From Monomorium pharaonis (Eukaryota > Arthropoda > Insecta > Hymenoptera > Formicidae): a stretch of 64,000 nucleotides of DNA. The translations under genes were made by a program, and so were the position numbers. This document shows, piece by piece, positions 33,490 to 45,062 of the stretch. Under the pieces are notes generated by a model. The model ran no database searches. It was not told where the DNA came from and saw only the letters and a list, made by a program, of their open reading frames with translations. The DNA lies in NCBI RefSeq assembly GCF_013373865.1, contig NC_050472.1:12795913-12859912 (forward strand), read 5' to 3'. Within the stretch, counting starts at the first letter, position 1. Each line of letters begins with the position of its first letter.

Positions 33490-34897
33490 TCAGTAAAACG
33501 ATTACTTTTTTTTATAGAAGATTATAGAATCTTATCAAACTAAGATTTTATTAGGCTTATAAACAAGGTTGAATGTATGCAACTATATTTCGTTATATTT
33601 TATTTTACAAATTTTAGGAATATTTTTATTTTTAGAAAAAAATTAATAAAATTAAAAGTTCTTATTTTGTATTTTTGTTATCTATTCTTTTATTTTTTTA
33701 TCTAATTATTTTTCAACCTTGGTTATGTAATTATTATTCTATTTGTTATCTTTTCAATTATAATGTAAAATTATATGTTATTTTGTCGCGAAAATGAAGG
33801 TATTACAAGGATAAAACTAACAATTGACATTATTAAAGAATTATACAATTATCTATTCCTTATCTACTGTAAATTTGTATTCCATATAGTTGCTATTTTT
33901 TGCGATGTGCTGAGTGTCTTTTATCTTAATTAGCCAATAATTATTTGTTTGTCTTCGCTCTCGCCATGATGCTCGAGCTTAAATTATTGTTGCATTTATT
34001 GTCTTTTTTTTCTAAGGATTCGTATTTATTCTTCTCGCGCGGCGGAGTAATTTAAAAATGATGAAGAAGGATGTCGTGTGTAAATTTTTTCTACATGAAA
34101 TAGCATGTGATTCAAGGATCCATTAAGTGGATAGAGATACATGTCGCAGCATGTGATTCGAAAGTGAGGTAATATAATTTATTATTTTGTAAAATATTTT
34201 TATGGGTTTAGAAGTTTTTTATGTATTCCAAATATTGTTAACCCTTTTGTTATGTCTTGTTGATGAGTAGGCTGTATAATTTTTAAATTTTATTTTTGGT
34301 TTATTTAATATAAGAAAACTTGGAATTAGAATCTTGTCATTCTTTATTTCCATAGGCTGGAATCTAAAGATTTCTTGTCGATAGTTGAAGTGCATATATT
34401 ATTTTTTGTGTAAATTAACAAATTGCGGATGTCTGTTGTAATATTTTTATATAGTTGTATATTAATAGCGGAGAATTTATTCGTAACTTTTGCTTAAAAT
34501 TTGGTTTTGTTTATCCTTGTTTAGTTTTTTGTCCTCGTCGCGTGTTTCTCCATTATGCTTGACATTATTCATTTTGTCTGGATCATTTCTATCTTCAATT
34601 TTATTTCCTTGTCCTTGCGAATCTAGTTGTTCCTTGTCTTCTATGTCTTCATCATCTTCAGTAAGATATCCTTTGTTCGGAGGATCATTTCTGTCCTCGA
34701 TTTATTCAGATTCAGATTTATATTTCTTCGAGCTCTTGAATATTTGTTGACAAATGTAACAATAAACATATAACAATGTAGTAATAATATTAATAATGTA
34801 GTATAAAGTGGTAATAAACTTATAATTTTTTCTTGAAATTGTATTTTGTTAGATTTAAGAGACTCATGGACTGGTATCTTCTCTTTAATTTGTAATT
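33490..34897. other. AT-rich stretch, nothing identified
   Basis: No gene or repeat recognised. Short minus-strand ORFs at 34641-34982 have a hydrophobic segment (SLLPLYTTLLILLLHCYMFIV) but no family resemblance. Confidence 0.35.
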
Positions 34898-35285
34898 TTA
34901 GCGGTTGATACATTTCTTCATGTATAAGTAACATTTGATTAGAGTTTCTAGCAGATATATCGTTAGATAACGAATCTCCCATTTTTTCATCAGAGAAATT
35001 GAATTTGAGGTCTTCGTATCCTTCGTTTTTTTATTGGAGTCTTTCAATATCTTGGAAATTAATTTTGTATTTTCCGGATTATTAAGGTTAAAAATTTCAT
35101 CGTCATTAATTTCATTGCCGTTTATTTCTTCTTTATGTTTCGATTTTCTTTTTCGCATAAATTTTTCCATTATCTTCTGTGACTGGATTTGCATTGATAC
35201 AAAGATTTTTGAAAGCGGTTTATTTTTCTTTTTGAAATCATAGAATTTTCTTGCATTATAAAATTTAGTTCTTTTTATTAGCAAA
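34898..35285 (-). CDS. hypothetical ORF fused to PLE end
   Basis: A minus-strand frame of 140 codons begins inside the PLE end at 35320; only the portion below ~35285 is target DNA. That part is Lys/Asn/Ile-rich and low-complexity, and I do not recognise it. The AT-richness makes a chance ORF quite possible. Confidence 0.15.
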
Positions 35286-35640
35286 AATAATACAATAAAC
35301 AGATCAATATATCGAGCCAAGATAAAATGTCCCTAATACGTTATAATTTATTAAATAAACATTATATAATTATAAACGCGACTAATAACACTGTGTTGAA
35401 AAATGTTCAAAACGTTTCGACTATACTTAGTCCTCTTCAGTCATAATAAATTACCAATATGTGTGAACTTAAACATAAATGAAATAATGGACACGAAAAT
35501 ATAATTAAACAGTTAAAACAAGTGACCATAAAACGGCGCATTTCGTATTAAATGTGTCATAATAAGTAAAAATGTAAACCAATAAGTAATACAATTAAAC
35601 GAATAATAAAATGAAAAATAATGAAATTTTTTTTTCGTGG
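35286..35640 (-). mobile_element. PLE terminal repeat (downstream of GIY-YIG gene)
   Basis: Near-identical to 640-868 and, in reverse, to 1576-1745 and 4186-4330. This is the most complete uninterrupted copy of the repeat in the window and shows that the insertions in the copies near 1-4 kb are secondary. Confidence 0.7.
35413..35442 (-). ncRNA. hammerhead ribozyme-like core in PLE repeat
   Basis: Same core as at 791-820: CTGAAGA, GACTA-AGTA-TAGTC stem-loop, GAAAC, GTTT. Complete and uninterrupted here. Confidence 0.55.
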
Positions 35641-35782
35641 GAATTCATATTAAATTAAATCTATAAGAACGATGAAAAACGTGTAATGAATAACATAAAC
35701 TGATATTGTAGAAAACTGTAAACTTATATATTGTTTGAGATTCAAACATTAACATAAATATTTTCTGTTTCCCGTCGTGAAA

Positions 35783-36491
35783 TGTTGTCGGGAAACCATC
35801 ATCTCATCTCACCGAGCCGGAGCCCGGATTTCACCCGTACACGCCGTGATCACGTGAGGTGCCGGGCCGATCAGCTGCTTGCTCTTCCCCGATATTCTTC
35901 TCCTAACAACGAATATCGGGGGAGAGTAAGGCGCGTTACCAATTTTCGGCGCGAATTTGAGTCAGTCTTGCGCTCGCTCTTGCCCGCCAAGTACTTCGAT
36001 TTCACTAAGACGGTCGCGCTCAGTGTGCCGACTCATTCAAATCTCAACTTCTGCAAAAATTCAAATTCGGTCTTCTACTTATGTTTTAATTACATATTGT
36101 GTTGTATCGAGTCACGAATTTCTCCTCCGCGCAGTGCCAATATTGCGGGAAGCGAAATCGAGCAGCGCGCTCGCGATCGAACAACTGCCTCGCGATCCAT
36201 CGTCCGTCTCGATCGCGTACAAGATTTCCGCTACGGTGGGGCGTTGTGAAACACGCTCGGCAAGATATCCGTCGCGCGAATTAAAGACAGGAAGGACAAC
36301 CGTTCGACCCGAAGATTTCCGCTCGTTAAAAGTGACTCATCGCTCCCGCACGCTTGCGTTCTTCGTGACTCGCGATAGTTGTACAGTTAAGTGTTAAGAA
36401 ATAAATGGTGCTTGTGACTTTGAAACATCCTGCATTATTTCATTTGTGCTTGTGTATCCTCCAGCGAGTCCGCGGATTCGCGCAACACGTT
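35783..36491 (+). repeat. LTR-like insertion within the PLE
   Basis: GC-rich ~709-bp block between the PLE repeat and its GIY-YIG gene, from TGTTGTCGGG to CGCGCAACA, with inverted TGTTG/CAACA ends and an AATAAA-like signal near 36401. No matching target duplication was found, so the ends may be wrong. ORFs inside are unremarkable. Confidence 0.4.
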
Positions 36492-36685
36492 CTCCGCGCT
36501 CAAGTCTGAGCGGATCCGGCCTCTAGCGCGCACGGTTGCCGTCGGCAAACGACTTCGCGCGCACATATATGTTGATCACAGATCTTAGGAACACAATATT
36601 AAAACGAGCAACAATACACGGGGTATTTGACAAAGCGCTAAAGACTAGTGTAACGTTTGGTAGTCAGAGGCAGAATGAGCAAGAC

Positions 36686-37250
36686 TTATTTTCCGTTAGT
36701 TATTTTCGACAAAATATCAAATAAACAATAATAAGAATTGTCGAGGCACTCCGTGTCCTTCTGTAAATTGATGCCATTAACTTGCTCCTTAATATGGATT
36801 ATTTCTGAAATTAACCTTTTTTGATATCTTGATTCAGAATCTAATATCTTGACGTTATTCCAATCAAACATATGGTTGTTTTTTAGCATGTGTTCTGTTA
36901 CCACGGAGTGTCTCGACGATTCCAACTTAAAATTATTCGCATGTTCTTTAATTCTGGTACTTAAATGTCTCTTTGTCTGTCCTACATACGACGCGTTACA
37001 ATTTTTACAGCATATTTTGTAGACAATATTATTCCTTAGATTTATGTCGGTTACATCCTTCTGCACCTTAATAAACATGTCTAATTTGTTGAGGCAACGA
37101 AAGCCAACCAATGAGCAAATCTTTATTGACAAAAGATGAGGCTGTTTCAGATATGTGTCTAATATAAGGTAACACAAAATATTTTTTTTTTGTGCGCTGA
37201 CTTTTAGTTTTAGCTTGATTGTTTTGAGAATCTGTGAGTTCCACTTGATT
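36686..37250 (-). pseudogene. Penelope-like element, GIY-YIG endonuclease domain
   Basis: The 163-codon frame (37177-36686) contains CCKNC, the GIY-YIG signature region IVYKI...SYVGQTKRHLSTRIKEH, a conserved His/Asn segment and the catalytic-type Glu in RLISEIIHIKE. This is the C-terminal endonuclease of PLE polyproteins, which nicks target DNA to prime reverse transcription. Further upstream coding (KKKYFVLPYIRHISETASSF, ~37100-37200) continues in another frame, so there is a frameshift near 37110. The reverse transcriptase is absent because a short-repeat-array element interrupts at about 37250. The terminal repeat with a hammerhead-like core lies downstream on the same strand. Confidence 0.85.
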
Positions 37251-37254
37251 ATTG

Positions 37255-37620
37255 AAAAGTTTTAATTGAACGGTGTGCAACTGAGCGGTGTGCAAATAAA
37301 CGGTGTCCAAAAGCACCGTGTCCAAAAGTACCGTGTCCAAATGAACGGTGTGCATATGATCGATGTGCATCTTTCCGTGTGCAAATGATCAGTGCGCATC
37401 TTTCCGTGTGCAAATGATCACTGTGCATCTTTCCGTGTGCAAATGATTGGTGTGCATCTTTCCGTGTGCAAATGATCGGTGCGCATTTCTTGGTGTGCAA
37501 ATGGGTAGTGGGCAAGTGAACGGTGTGCAAGTGAGCGGTGTGCAACTTTTACGTGTTTAAGTGAACGGTGGTTATTTTTTCGTGTGCAAATATCCGGTGG
37601 TCAAATATTACGTGTGCTGT
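37255..37620. repeat. short-repeat array A3 (single arm)
   Basis: About two dozen units of CGGTGTGCAAATGAT type with 14-15-bp spacing, partly arranged as ~29-bp dimers (CCGTGTGCAAATGAT + CAGTGCGCATCTTT). No core and no inverted partner seen at once, although 37560-37620 is a fading continuation. Confidence 0.75.
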
Positions 37621-39600
37621 AACCGTGCTCGCGAGCGACGGCCAACTTCGCCTCCGTCCCTGGTCGCGGCCCTGAGCCGCCCGGCTGTCGGGGCGACTGT
37701 CTTCGCGAAATTTCCCGATGCAATACTTAGTTGGGCGCCAGGTACGTTAAGCGTACCACTCTGTTTACACCAAATCGCAAATTATCATTACGGTAATAAA
37801 ATCGCGGAAAAGACGGGCGCTCGTTAGGCGACCGGGGCGTTAGTGGCTCCGATATCCAGCTGCTCAGCCCTAAATTGGCAGAGGGGGAGGTTCGGCGCGG
37901 GCGGATGGAATCGGGAAGGCGATAGAATTATGGACACAACGTAAATGTAATAATGAAATTAACAAATATATTTGATCGTAGGTATTACAAAATTAGACGG
38001 CTGTGTAGAGCGGCGATGGCTCGCGCGCGTTATCAGCTGACGACCACTGGGTATCGAATATCGTGAAAACGGGATACTTAACGAGTGGGTTATTGTGCGT
38101 ACGCGGAAATTCTCCGGCTTGTCTACGCTTGACCCGGCGTCGTTGGTAAACACCAAACTCCCGATAGGATGATGGCTTCGCCAAGAGCGAACGGGACAAA
38201 CAGTAACTCCGAACCCGCGCGGCACGCGACGGACTCGTGTTTTTCCGCGCGTAAAAGAATCTCGCGAGTAATAAGCGCGATAATTATTAGTCGCTCACCA
38301 ACAAGGCGGTTCAGGACGATTACATCAAATATTACCAGAGCGCAATTACCGAAGGACTCGCGATATAAATGCGATCAACCAAATCAAACGTTACTAACAA
38401 TAACTTACAGATGCGCGACAATTTACAACACGGGAATAACTCGTGATACGACTACCGGACGAAATTACAATTGACTCTGCTGCGGATCGGGACGCACACG
38501 CAACGTAATTAGAACACGAAACGAACAGCACGAAACAAACTCACGCGGGCGGGCGCGATCGGGCGAAGCAACGATACACTAATAAACTCGTGACTCTAAT
38601 CTAATGACCACAAGATCGTAATAAATCCGTAACTTTTTCGTGAGTCGCCCAATCGTGAAATCAGTGGCTTTACAATTTACGATGCTCGTCTCACCAAGCC
38701 GGCTCCTTCGTCTCGGCCTCGTCCGGATCGGGAGGTTTCCGGCTCCTGCGTCCTCTTACATGATATCTCAGCTCGAGATCCGGATCGCACGCACAAGATA
38801 ATACAACGTCCACAGTTCGAGTGCGGGATCCTGGATCCTGCGGGGGCCGCTCGGCGACGCGCCCCACCTTGCCTCCGATACTCCGGGCCCTTATTGGTCG
38901 ATTTTCCAAAAATCGATTTTCACGCAGCGCGCGGCGTGCACGCCATCGCCGGCTGATCGATCCAGGCGCGGTGGTCGATACTGTTGGGCCCCGTGCGCGG
39001 GAATTTCTGGCGCTTTCCTCTGGCAAGTTCCTTTCTCCTGGCCGGGCGCCTTCTCCGCCACCGGGACGTTATTTCCTCCTCGACGAGGGCGTTCACTGAT
39101 GTCCAATTGTCGTGATCTCCGCCGGGACTAGCGCGGGATCAGATTCGTAGGCGCTCCGTCGGAACATCGGCCTCGCGCGCCTTCGCTGGATCCTGAAAGC
39201 GTAATTTGGCGGCAGTATCAGAATTCTCGAACGACACGAATTGTAGGCAAGATAAGGGCGGTATTACCTGCAGACCCCCGCTCGAAAAGGGTCTCTGTTA
39301 TTCCCTCGGTGTCCGCTTACCTGGTGATCTCTGGGAATGTTCTCCATCAAGACAAGACGCAAAAAAATTACAAGATCGATCGCTGTGGCCACCGATTTCC
39401 GCTGCACTCGCGATGCAGCGCTCGCAAAAATCTTAACGATTAGTACACGGACAACACACGGGACGTCACATACACAAAAACACGAGACAACACGCTTTTG
39501 CGTCCCTGAGCGGGAGGACGCAGGACCCGAGTGATGTTAACGCATAAGGGCCACTTAGGTCCTTGTGACGGACAGCAGCCTGCGGCTGTCACGTCACAGT
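37621..39600. other. GC-rich stretch, probably retroelement-derived, unassigned
   Basis: About 2 kb, clearly richer in GC than the surroundings. A purine-rich AGAGGGGGAGG run lies near 37877. ORFs of 90-120 residues in several frames share no recognisable domain. An LTR element with no coding remnant is possible but unproven. Confidence 0.3.
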
Positions 39601-39775
39601 GCATATAACTGGTGTACATTTTTAATAAAATTTCTTTTGTGTCCAAATGCACAGTGTACAAATGCACCATGTGCAAATGCACCGTGGTGATTTGAACCGT
39701 GCGCAAGATATCGTGTCCAAAAGCACCGTATCCAAATGCACTGTGCCCATTTGAACCGTGTCCAAGTGAGTGCCA
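39601..39775. repeat. short-repeat array A4
   Basis: Roughly ten units of CCGTGTCCAAATGCA type with ~15-bp spacing. The unit is close to that of the 37.3 and 47.5 kb arrays. Confidence 0.7.
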
Positions 39776-40644
39776 CCCATCAGCATGCATGCTGCTGCTG
39801 AAATATGGCATCTTTCAAACCAAGTGTTTTCAAGAACAGTATATATATGCCGATCCTTATTTTTTTTCACAATCAAATCGATCACAAGTTATATATGATT
39901 CTTGCAATATCATCTCCTTCTTATGTTTCCTACAAAACTGTTCTACTGGAATGAGTTTTAGATCCCTTAATCATGAAGTCTTTTCCCGATCTTGTAAAGT
40001 TAAACTTAGATTAAAAATATTATATTTTTGATCTATTAAGATGAGGAAAAAAACAAAAAGAATAAGAAAACGAAAAAACAAAAGGAAGAAAATATATAAA
40101 ACAAAAAGAATCAAGAAAACAATTGTCTTTACTAATTGTAAACTTGTCTTGAAAATATTCAAGAATAATAAGAATACACGATCAACAGCTGTGTTTATAT
40201 AGCGGACGCTAAAGCAGTTTTGTGCCGTAAACACTGAGGGGCAGTAGTGTAAGTCTTTCACCATCAGCACAAAGATAGTGTCGTTAGTGGGAACACGCAC
40301 ACAAGTTAAGAGTCTCGTGTATGTGGGCCTTATCTCCTCCCCACTTTCGAAACCATTTTAGTGCTTACGGCGAAAAACTTACACCGCAGCTGAGATATGG
40401 ATGGATTATGCTTCGCATGAAAAGTAAAAAACACAATGATACAGAAAACACGTGGGCGGGGGAGGGACTTCGCCGCCCACCCAAACCTCCTTCCAATGTT
40501 AACTAATAAAATTAACTAATAAAACTCAAATTGTGTTAGATGAATTATATGAAGTTTTGAACATTTAACGTCGTTTTTCTCAAAAACTATTGTCTTTATA
40601 ACAAAAATTAATAAAACAAAATATGTATTTCGATGGAGTGAGGC
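39776..40644. other. AT-rich stretch, nothing identified
   Basis: ORFs on both strands are low-complexity (Phe/Leu/Ile-rich at 39971-40300) and not believable. Confidence 0.35.
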
Positions 40645-41215
40645 CTAATTGCGCACATAAGCGATTGGACATAGTCCCGTTTGGATACGGACTCGATTGG
40701 ACACAGACCCGATTACACACAGATTTGATTGCTCAGACTCGCTGCAAACCCGATTGCACACAAACTCAGACATAAAAATACGTACAAAATATTTATTATA
40801 AATATTTTTCTTCCTTATACATATTTTATAGTCGCAAACCTATATGGTGCAGAAAATGCTTTGTGCACGCACGCACGCACGCACGCACGCACACGGGGTG
40901 CAAAGGGAGCTTTGCTCCTCCTCCCGCACTCACTCCGTCTAAATCTCTAACCCATGTACTATCTGCAATGCGGAATCGTATCGTGTGCAATCGGGTTCGT
41001 GTGCAATCGGGTCCGTGTGCAAGCGGGTCGGTGTGCAATCGGGTCCGTGTGCAATCGGATCCGTGTTCAATCGGGTCTGTGTCCAGTCGAGTGCGTGTCC
41101 AATCGGGACTGTATCCGATCGGGACGGTGTACAATCGAGATTGTGTCCAATCGAATCCGTGTGCAATCGGGAAATACTACTGTGTCCAATTGCTTATGTG
41201 CGCAATCGGGACAAT
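40645..41215. mobile_element. foldback element A5 with 16-bp repeat arms and shared core
   Basis: Left end GCGCACATAAGCGATTGGACA and right end TGTCCAATTGCTTATGTGCGC are inverted. The arms are arrays of 15-16-bp units (CCGATTGCACACAGAC left, CGTGTGCAATCGGGTC right). The core (GTCGCAAACCTATATGGTGCAGAAAATGCTTTG, an (ACGC)n run, then GGGGTGCAAAGGGAGCTTTGCTCCTCCTCCC) is shared with the elements at 14.7, 19.6, 46.9 and 48.4 kb. Same family as 48033-49031. No protein-coding capacity. Confidence 0.8.
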
Positions 41216-41444
41216 CCCATTTCAATGAGATCTACAACTTTTGTTTGAAATATATTTCGAAATTCCCATTATTTACGAGATAAATGGAAAAAACAGTGAT
41301 TTTTAGTTTTTTCATGGTTTTCGCCATGAAAATGAAATTTGCCCCAATTTTCACTATCATTTTCGTAATTAGGACGCCAAAATACGAAAGAATTCTAAGT
41401 TGAAAAAAAAAAATCGGTGGTCCGACCTATTCGAAACTTCAGCC
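41216..41444. other. AT-rich stretch
   Basis: Nothing recognised. Confidence 0.3.
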
Positions 41445-41593
41445 AAAATGTCTTCAAACGCTTCGATTTATTAGAAATGTCCTTCACTTGTCGGACAGCA
41501 CGGTACATGAAGAAGCCACCAAACTTTACAATTATTACGCCGAAGATCTAGAAGATTCATTTGCCACTGAATGTGTGCACTTTCGTCAGTTTC
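41445..41593 (+). pseudogene. hAT/ZMYM-type transposase fragment
   Basis: The frame reads LHLSDSTVHEEATKLYNYYAEDLEDSFATECVHFRQFL, which resembles the segment before the C-terminal dimerisation region in hAT-related, ZMYM1-like proteins of insects (D-x-F-x-x-E-x-x-x-F pattern). Only ~45 residues remain before a piggyBac-like MITE interrupts it. Upstream and downstream parts are not recognisable. Confidence 0.5.
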
Positions 41594-41597
41594 TTAA

Positions 41598-42503
41598 CCC
41601 TCTGCCTACACACTTTATTTTTCTCCTGATTTCTACACACAAGGGTTACGCTAACCCCAAAATTTCGTTGACTTATATCTCCAAATGTGTTTAATCAATT
41701 GTAACTTTTTTTTTATCAAAAGAAAAAAATCTCAGAATTGTGATAGTTTTGACTGAAAAGTCGAAGATATTAAAAGAAAAGAGATTTTTTGAAAAGAATG
41801 AGAAGGGAACGAAAAATTTTTGTAAAAATTTGCTTCTTTTTTAAACGCCCGTATTTATTAGAAAAAAATAGATAAAGTAATTAAAATGGTGATAAATGGA
41901 AAGGCGAAGAGTTGTACTTTAAGAATCTATTGTCAGTTTTTTTATTCTGTTAAAAAAATATATTTATTTTGTAATGTGAATTTAGTAAAAAATGAATGCA
42001 GTTTAAACACAATAATAAAAAAAATAGTAATATTTATTTAAAAAACATAATTATTAATATTCAAAAACATAATTCTTAATACAAAAAATATTTATTACAA
42101 AAGATTTGATTTATTATAAAAATTTTTTTTAATTTGTAATGCTACAATTGCAGCATATTTTTGCAAAGTGATCGCGACATTGGTAATATATATAAGTACT
42201 TTATGCATAAATGATACGTAATGAACAAAAAAATAACTTTACTTACCCTTCAAATTTGGAACTTTTCCATTTTTTTTTTTTTGTTACGTTCCCTATACAC
42301 AGGGTAATTGTAACCCCAACACACACTTTCGATGTTCCTACTTCTGTTGTTTTCAGAACATTCACAACGCCCAAAGAGAAATAAGTAGAGCACAGTTTAA
42401 ACTTCTCCTCCCCTGGTTCCAGCGTCCCCTTGCTAAATACTTTTAAGTAGCGAACATTTCAAAATCGACTGGGGTTATCGTAACCCCATGTGTAGACAGA
42501 GGG
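41598..42503. mobile_element. piggyBac-like MITE with TTAA target duplication
   Basis: 906 bp flanked by TTAA (41594-41597 and 42504-42507), with inverted ends CCCTCTGCCTACACA and TGTGTAGACAGAGGG. TTAA plus CCC/GGG ends is diagnostic of the piggyBac superfamily. No transposase ORF. Subterminal GGGTTACG/GTAACCCC words recur inside. Confidence 0.85.
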
Positions 42504-42519
42504 TTAACATCTGAATTTC

Positions 42520-42843
42520 TTTATTGTTTGATTTTCTTCTTTTATTACGTTTTCATTTTCATTTATAATTCCGTCTTCATCGTTTTTCAAATTTACGTTA
42601 TAATTAATTGTTGTCTATTTTATCTTTATTATTAATATTTTCTTTTATTTTTTCTCGTAAATTTTATTAAAGACTTCATGATCATCAAATTCATTTAAGA
42701 ATTTAAGAGGTAGAGTTGGTACCTAGGTTGGTATTTCTATTTCTTCGTCCAAGTTACTTACAACATTTAAATACACCTTTCCTGAGATAACTTCCGCTAT
42801 AGTTTCTATCGCATAGATTCCATGCGTTATTTTTAATTTAGGT
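42520..42843 (-). pseudogene. LTR-retrotransposon gag/protease remnant, 3' part
   Basis: Minus-strand reading gives PKLKITHGIYAIETIAEVIS and YLNVVSNLDEEIEIPT, resembling the segment after the protease in Gypsy-type polyproteins. The frame then decays. It is separated from the rest (43744-44510) by an 888-bp insertion. Confidence 0.45.
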
Positions 42844-42849
42844 ATTGTT

Positions 42850-43737
42850 TGTGCGTGCGTAGGGTAAACGCGATCGCACGGAGAGACTGCCGGGATCCGT
42901 CCCGATAGAGACGCGAAGCGAGTGATGAGGGATGCGGTAGGTTCACGGGAGGTAATAGGAATAAAAAGGAGGCGTTGGTGTCACTCACACGTTAATCATT
43001 TATTCATAAAAGAACGTTCGGAGCGAGGGGCGAACCGTATCTTTTACAAAGTTTCGGATATCTTGATACGCCCTGATATTACGCTGCCTAATCGCCGCGG
43101 AAATCTTGCAGAGCCTCGAGATCGAGGCTCTCGCGAATCCGGAAATCTTGCGCGCGATTCGACGGAGATCTTGTGCGCGAGGCAGAGGACGTTCGCGGGA
43201 AAGATACGGTCACCTGCGCACGGACGTAATACACTCACAACATTCACGCGAATACAAAACTGAAGAATTAATCAACGTTGGTTGATGGGAGAAATAATTC
43301 ACGCGCACTATCACGGCGCGACTGATAGGAAAGAAGCGGAAGTGAATCCCCACAGCTAGGATCGGCGGAAGACGGGAGAGATCTGCTGGACAATCTAATG
43401 TCGGTGCCGGGCTGCGAGAGACTGGCGAATTTTGCATCGTAAAACAATTACGATCGGAGGCGAAAAAAGGGGCGGTAGGGAACGGATATTGAGACTTATT
43501 TGGGCATTGATTTGGACGTGCCCTTTTTGGGGCTTGTTTATTTCCATAGTTACCACGATGCATAGTTACCTACGATGCGAGCAAACGAAAATCGCGCGCG
43601 TGAGGAGCTAGTGACAGCGCCGCGCGACAAGGTGCATCGAAGAAATGAACTACAAGGAGCTCGATGGCTGTCAGGAGCTCTCACTACTCGCGGATAAAAC
43701 AGAGCAAATAAAAAGGAAATGTTAAAATTCTAAAGTA
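42850..43737. mobile_element. ~0.9-kb insertion with 6-bp direct repeat
   Basis: GC-rich block with ATTGTT on both sides (42844-42849 and 43738-43743), interrupting the gag/protease remnant. No terminal inverted repeats and no credible ORF; a solo LTR is the likeliest explanation but the class is open. Confidence 0.5.
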
Positions 43738-43743
43738 ATTGTT

Positions 43744-44510
43744 ATAGTCTCAAACAGGTATGTACCCAATTCCTATTTTGGGGTTCTCTACTGTAATATA
43801 AAATGATGATTTTAATCGCGGTGCTACTATAATCGTTTCAGGTGAAAAGAAGAATATATTAATTCCAAAAACGTCTAAATGTTCCTTTGCATAATTTATT
43901 TTTGCGGAAGTTGGGTAAAAAAAAGTCATTGCTTAATATACTTGGTTGTAAGATTGGAAAATCGTTAGTTACAATGTGAAAAGTTATTTCCTTTCCGAAA
44001 AGAGGTAAAATAATTTCTTCTACAGGATAAGTTGGATAATCATTAATACTATTTAATTTTAATATGTTGTCGTAATTGATCGTTTTATTTTAGGCACAAA
44101 ATTTTCTTTAATTAAATTTGGTTCAGAACTTCTATCTAACGCAAAAGTTATATAAGAAGTTGATACGCAAATTTTTATCTGAACAGTAGGCGGACGACTA
44201 TGTTTGTCGAGGTTTATCATTACGGGTCGGGGTTTTCAAGCGTTTTTGTTAACATTGTGACGCCCATGGATGTGGAACTCGTTCGGTCCCCTATTGCATA
44301 TCTGACTTCGAAGGAGCCATCGGAGTTTTTCGGCTCTTTCATATAATTATTACTTGTGATACGTAGTTTACAACTCTTAAGATAATGCCCTTGTTTTTTA
44401 GAATAGTGACAGGATAATGCATTTACAGATACTGCGGTTTGTTCTAATTTAGATCGACAATCTTTAGCTTTATGCCCAAAGTTATAACAAATTTGGCATG
44501 CAATTTTTAA
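43744..44510 (-). pseudogene. LTR-retrotransposon zinc knuckles and protease remnant
   Basis: Minus-strand reading across frameshifts shows a CCHC knuckle (CQICYNFGHKAKDC, ~44470-44510), a damaged second knuckle (CHYSKKQGHYLKSC, ~44360-44410, second Cys lost), then a degenerate protease (ITFALDRSSEPNLIKENF, ~44100-44160) and a downstream VENPKIGIGYIP segment. The order gag knuckle-protease is typical of Gypsy elements. It differs clearly from the element at 22.9-33.5 kb and is much older. Confidence 0.65.
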
Positions 44511-44574
44511 TTTTTAATTTATATTATATTGTTCATTTTGCTTTTTCCAACAATTACACAGGCACACAAAAAAA

Positions 44575-44940
44575 AAGTGGTTGGTCCGGCGGACTAGACT
44601 AGTCAATCCTTATGTATTTCGACCCGCTGAATCCGAATCTGAAGTCAGAATTGCAAAGTTAGCTCGCATTTTCTAACCTCAAAAAAAAATTTTTTTTAAA
44701 TGTTGGTCCGGCGGACCAGACTAGTCTATTCTTATGTATTTCGACCCGCTGAATCCGAATCCAATGTCAGAATTGCAAAGTTAGCTCGCATTTCCTAACC
44801 TCAAAAAAAATTTTTTTTTAAATGTTGGTCCGGCGAACCAGACTAGTCTATTTTTATGTATTTTGACCCGCTGAATCCAAATTCAAGGTCAGAATTGCTA
44901 AATTGGCTCATTTTTTCCTAACCTCAAAAAAACATCTTAT
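44575..44940. repeat. ~121-124-bp tandem repeat, three units
   Basis: Units start GTTGGTCCGGCGGACCAGAC and end CCTAACCTCAAAAAAA at ~44580, 44704 and 44825. The same array at 60469 has four units. Confidence 0.9.
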
Positions 44941-45062
44941 AAAAGCAGTTTAGGTCACAAATGTATAATCCGGAGCGTGCAGGTTTGCGTAACCACATTA
45001 TCCGGGGAAAATTCCATACGTATGACAAGTTTGAGCTTCTGTGAATAAATAGCGTAGAAAAT

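Noticed and set aside
37255..37620. CRISPR-like array
   Set aside because: Units are 14-15 bp, degenerate and contiguous, without unique spacers, in a eukaryotic context.
40826..41283. Overlapping ORFs with CNRVRVQSGPCAIG-type peptide repeats (also at 46.6-49 kb, 37.2-37.5 kb, 19.8-20.2 kb)
   Set aside because: They translate 15-16-bp DNA repeats in several frames and both strands; the periodicity explains their openness.
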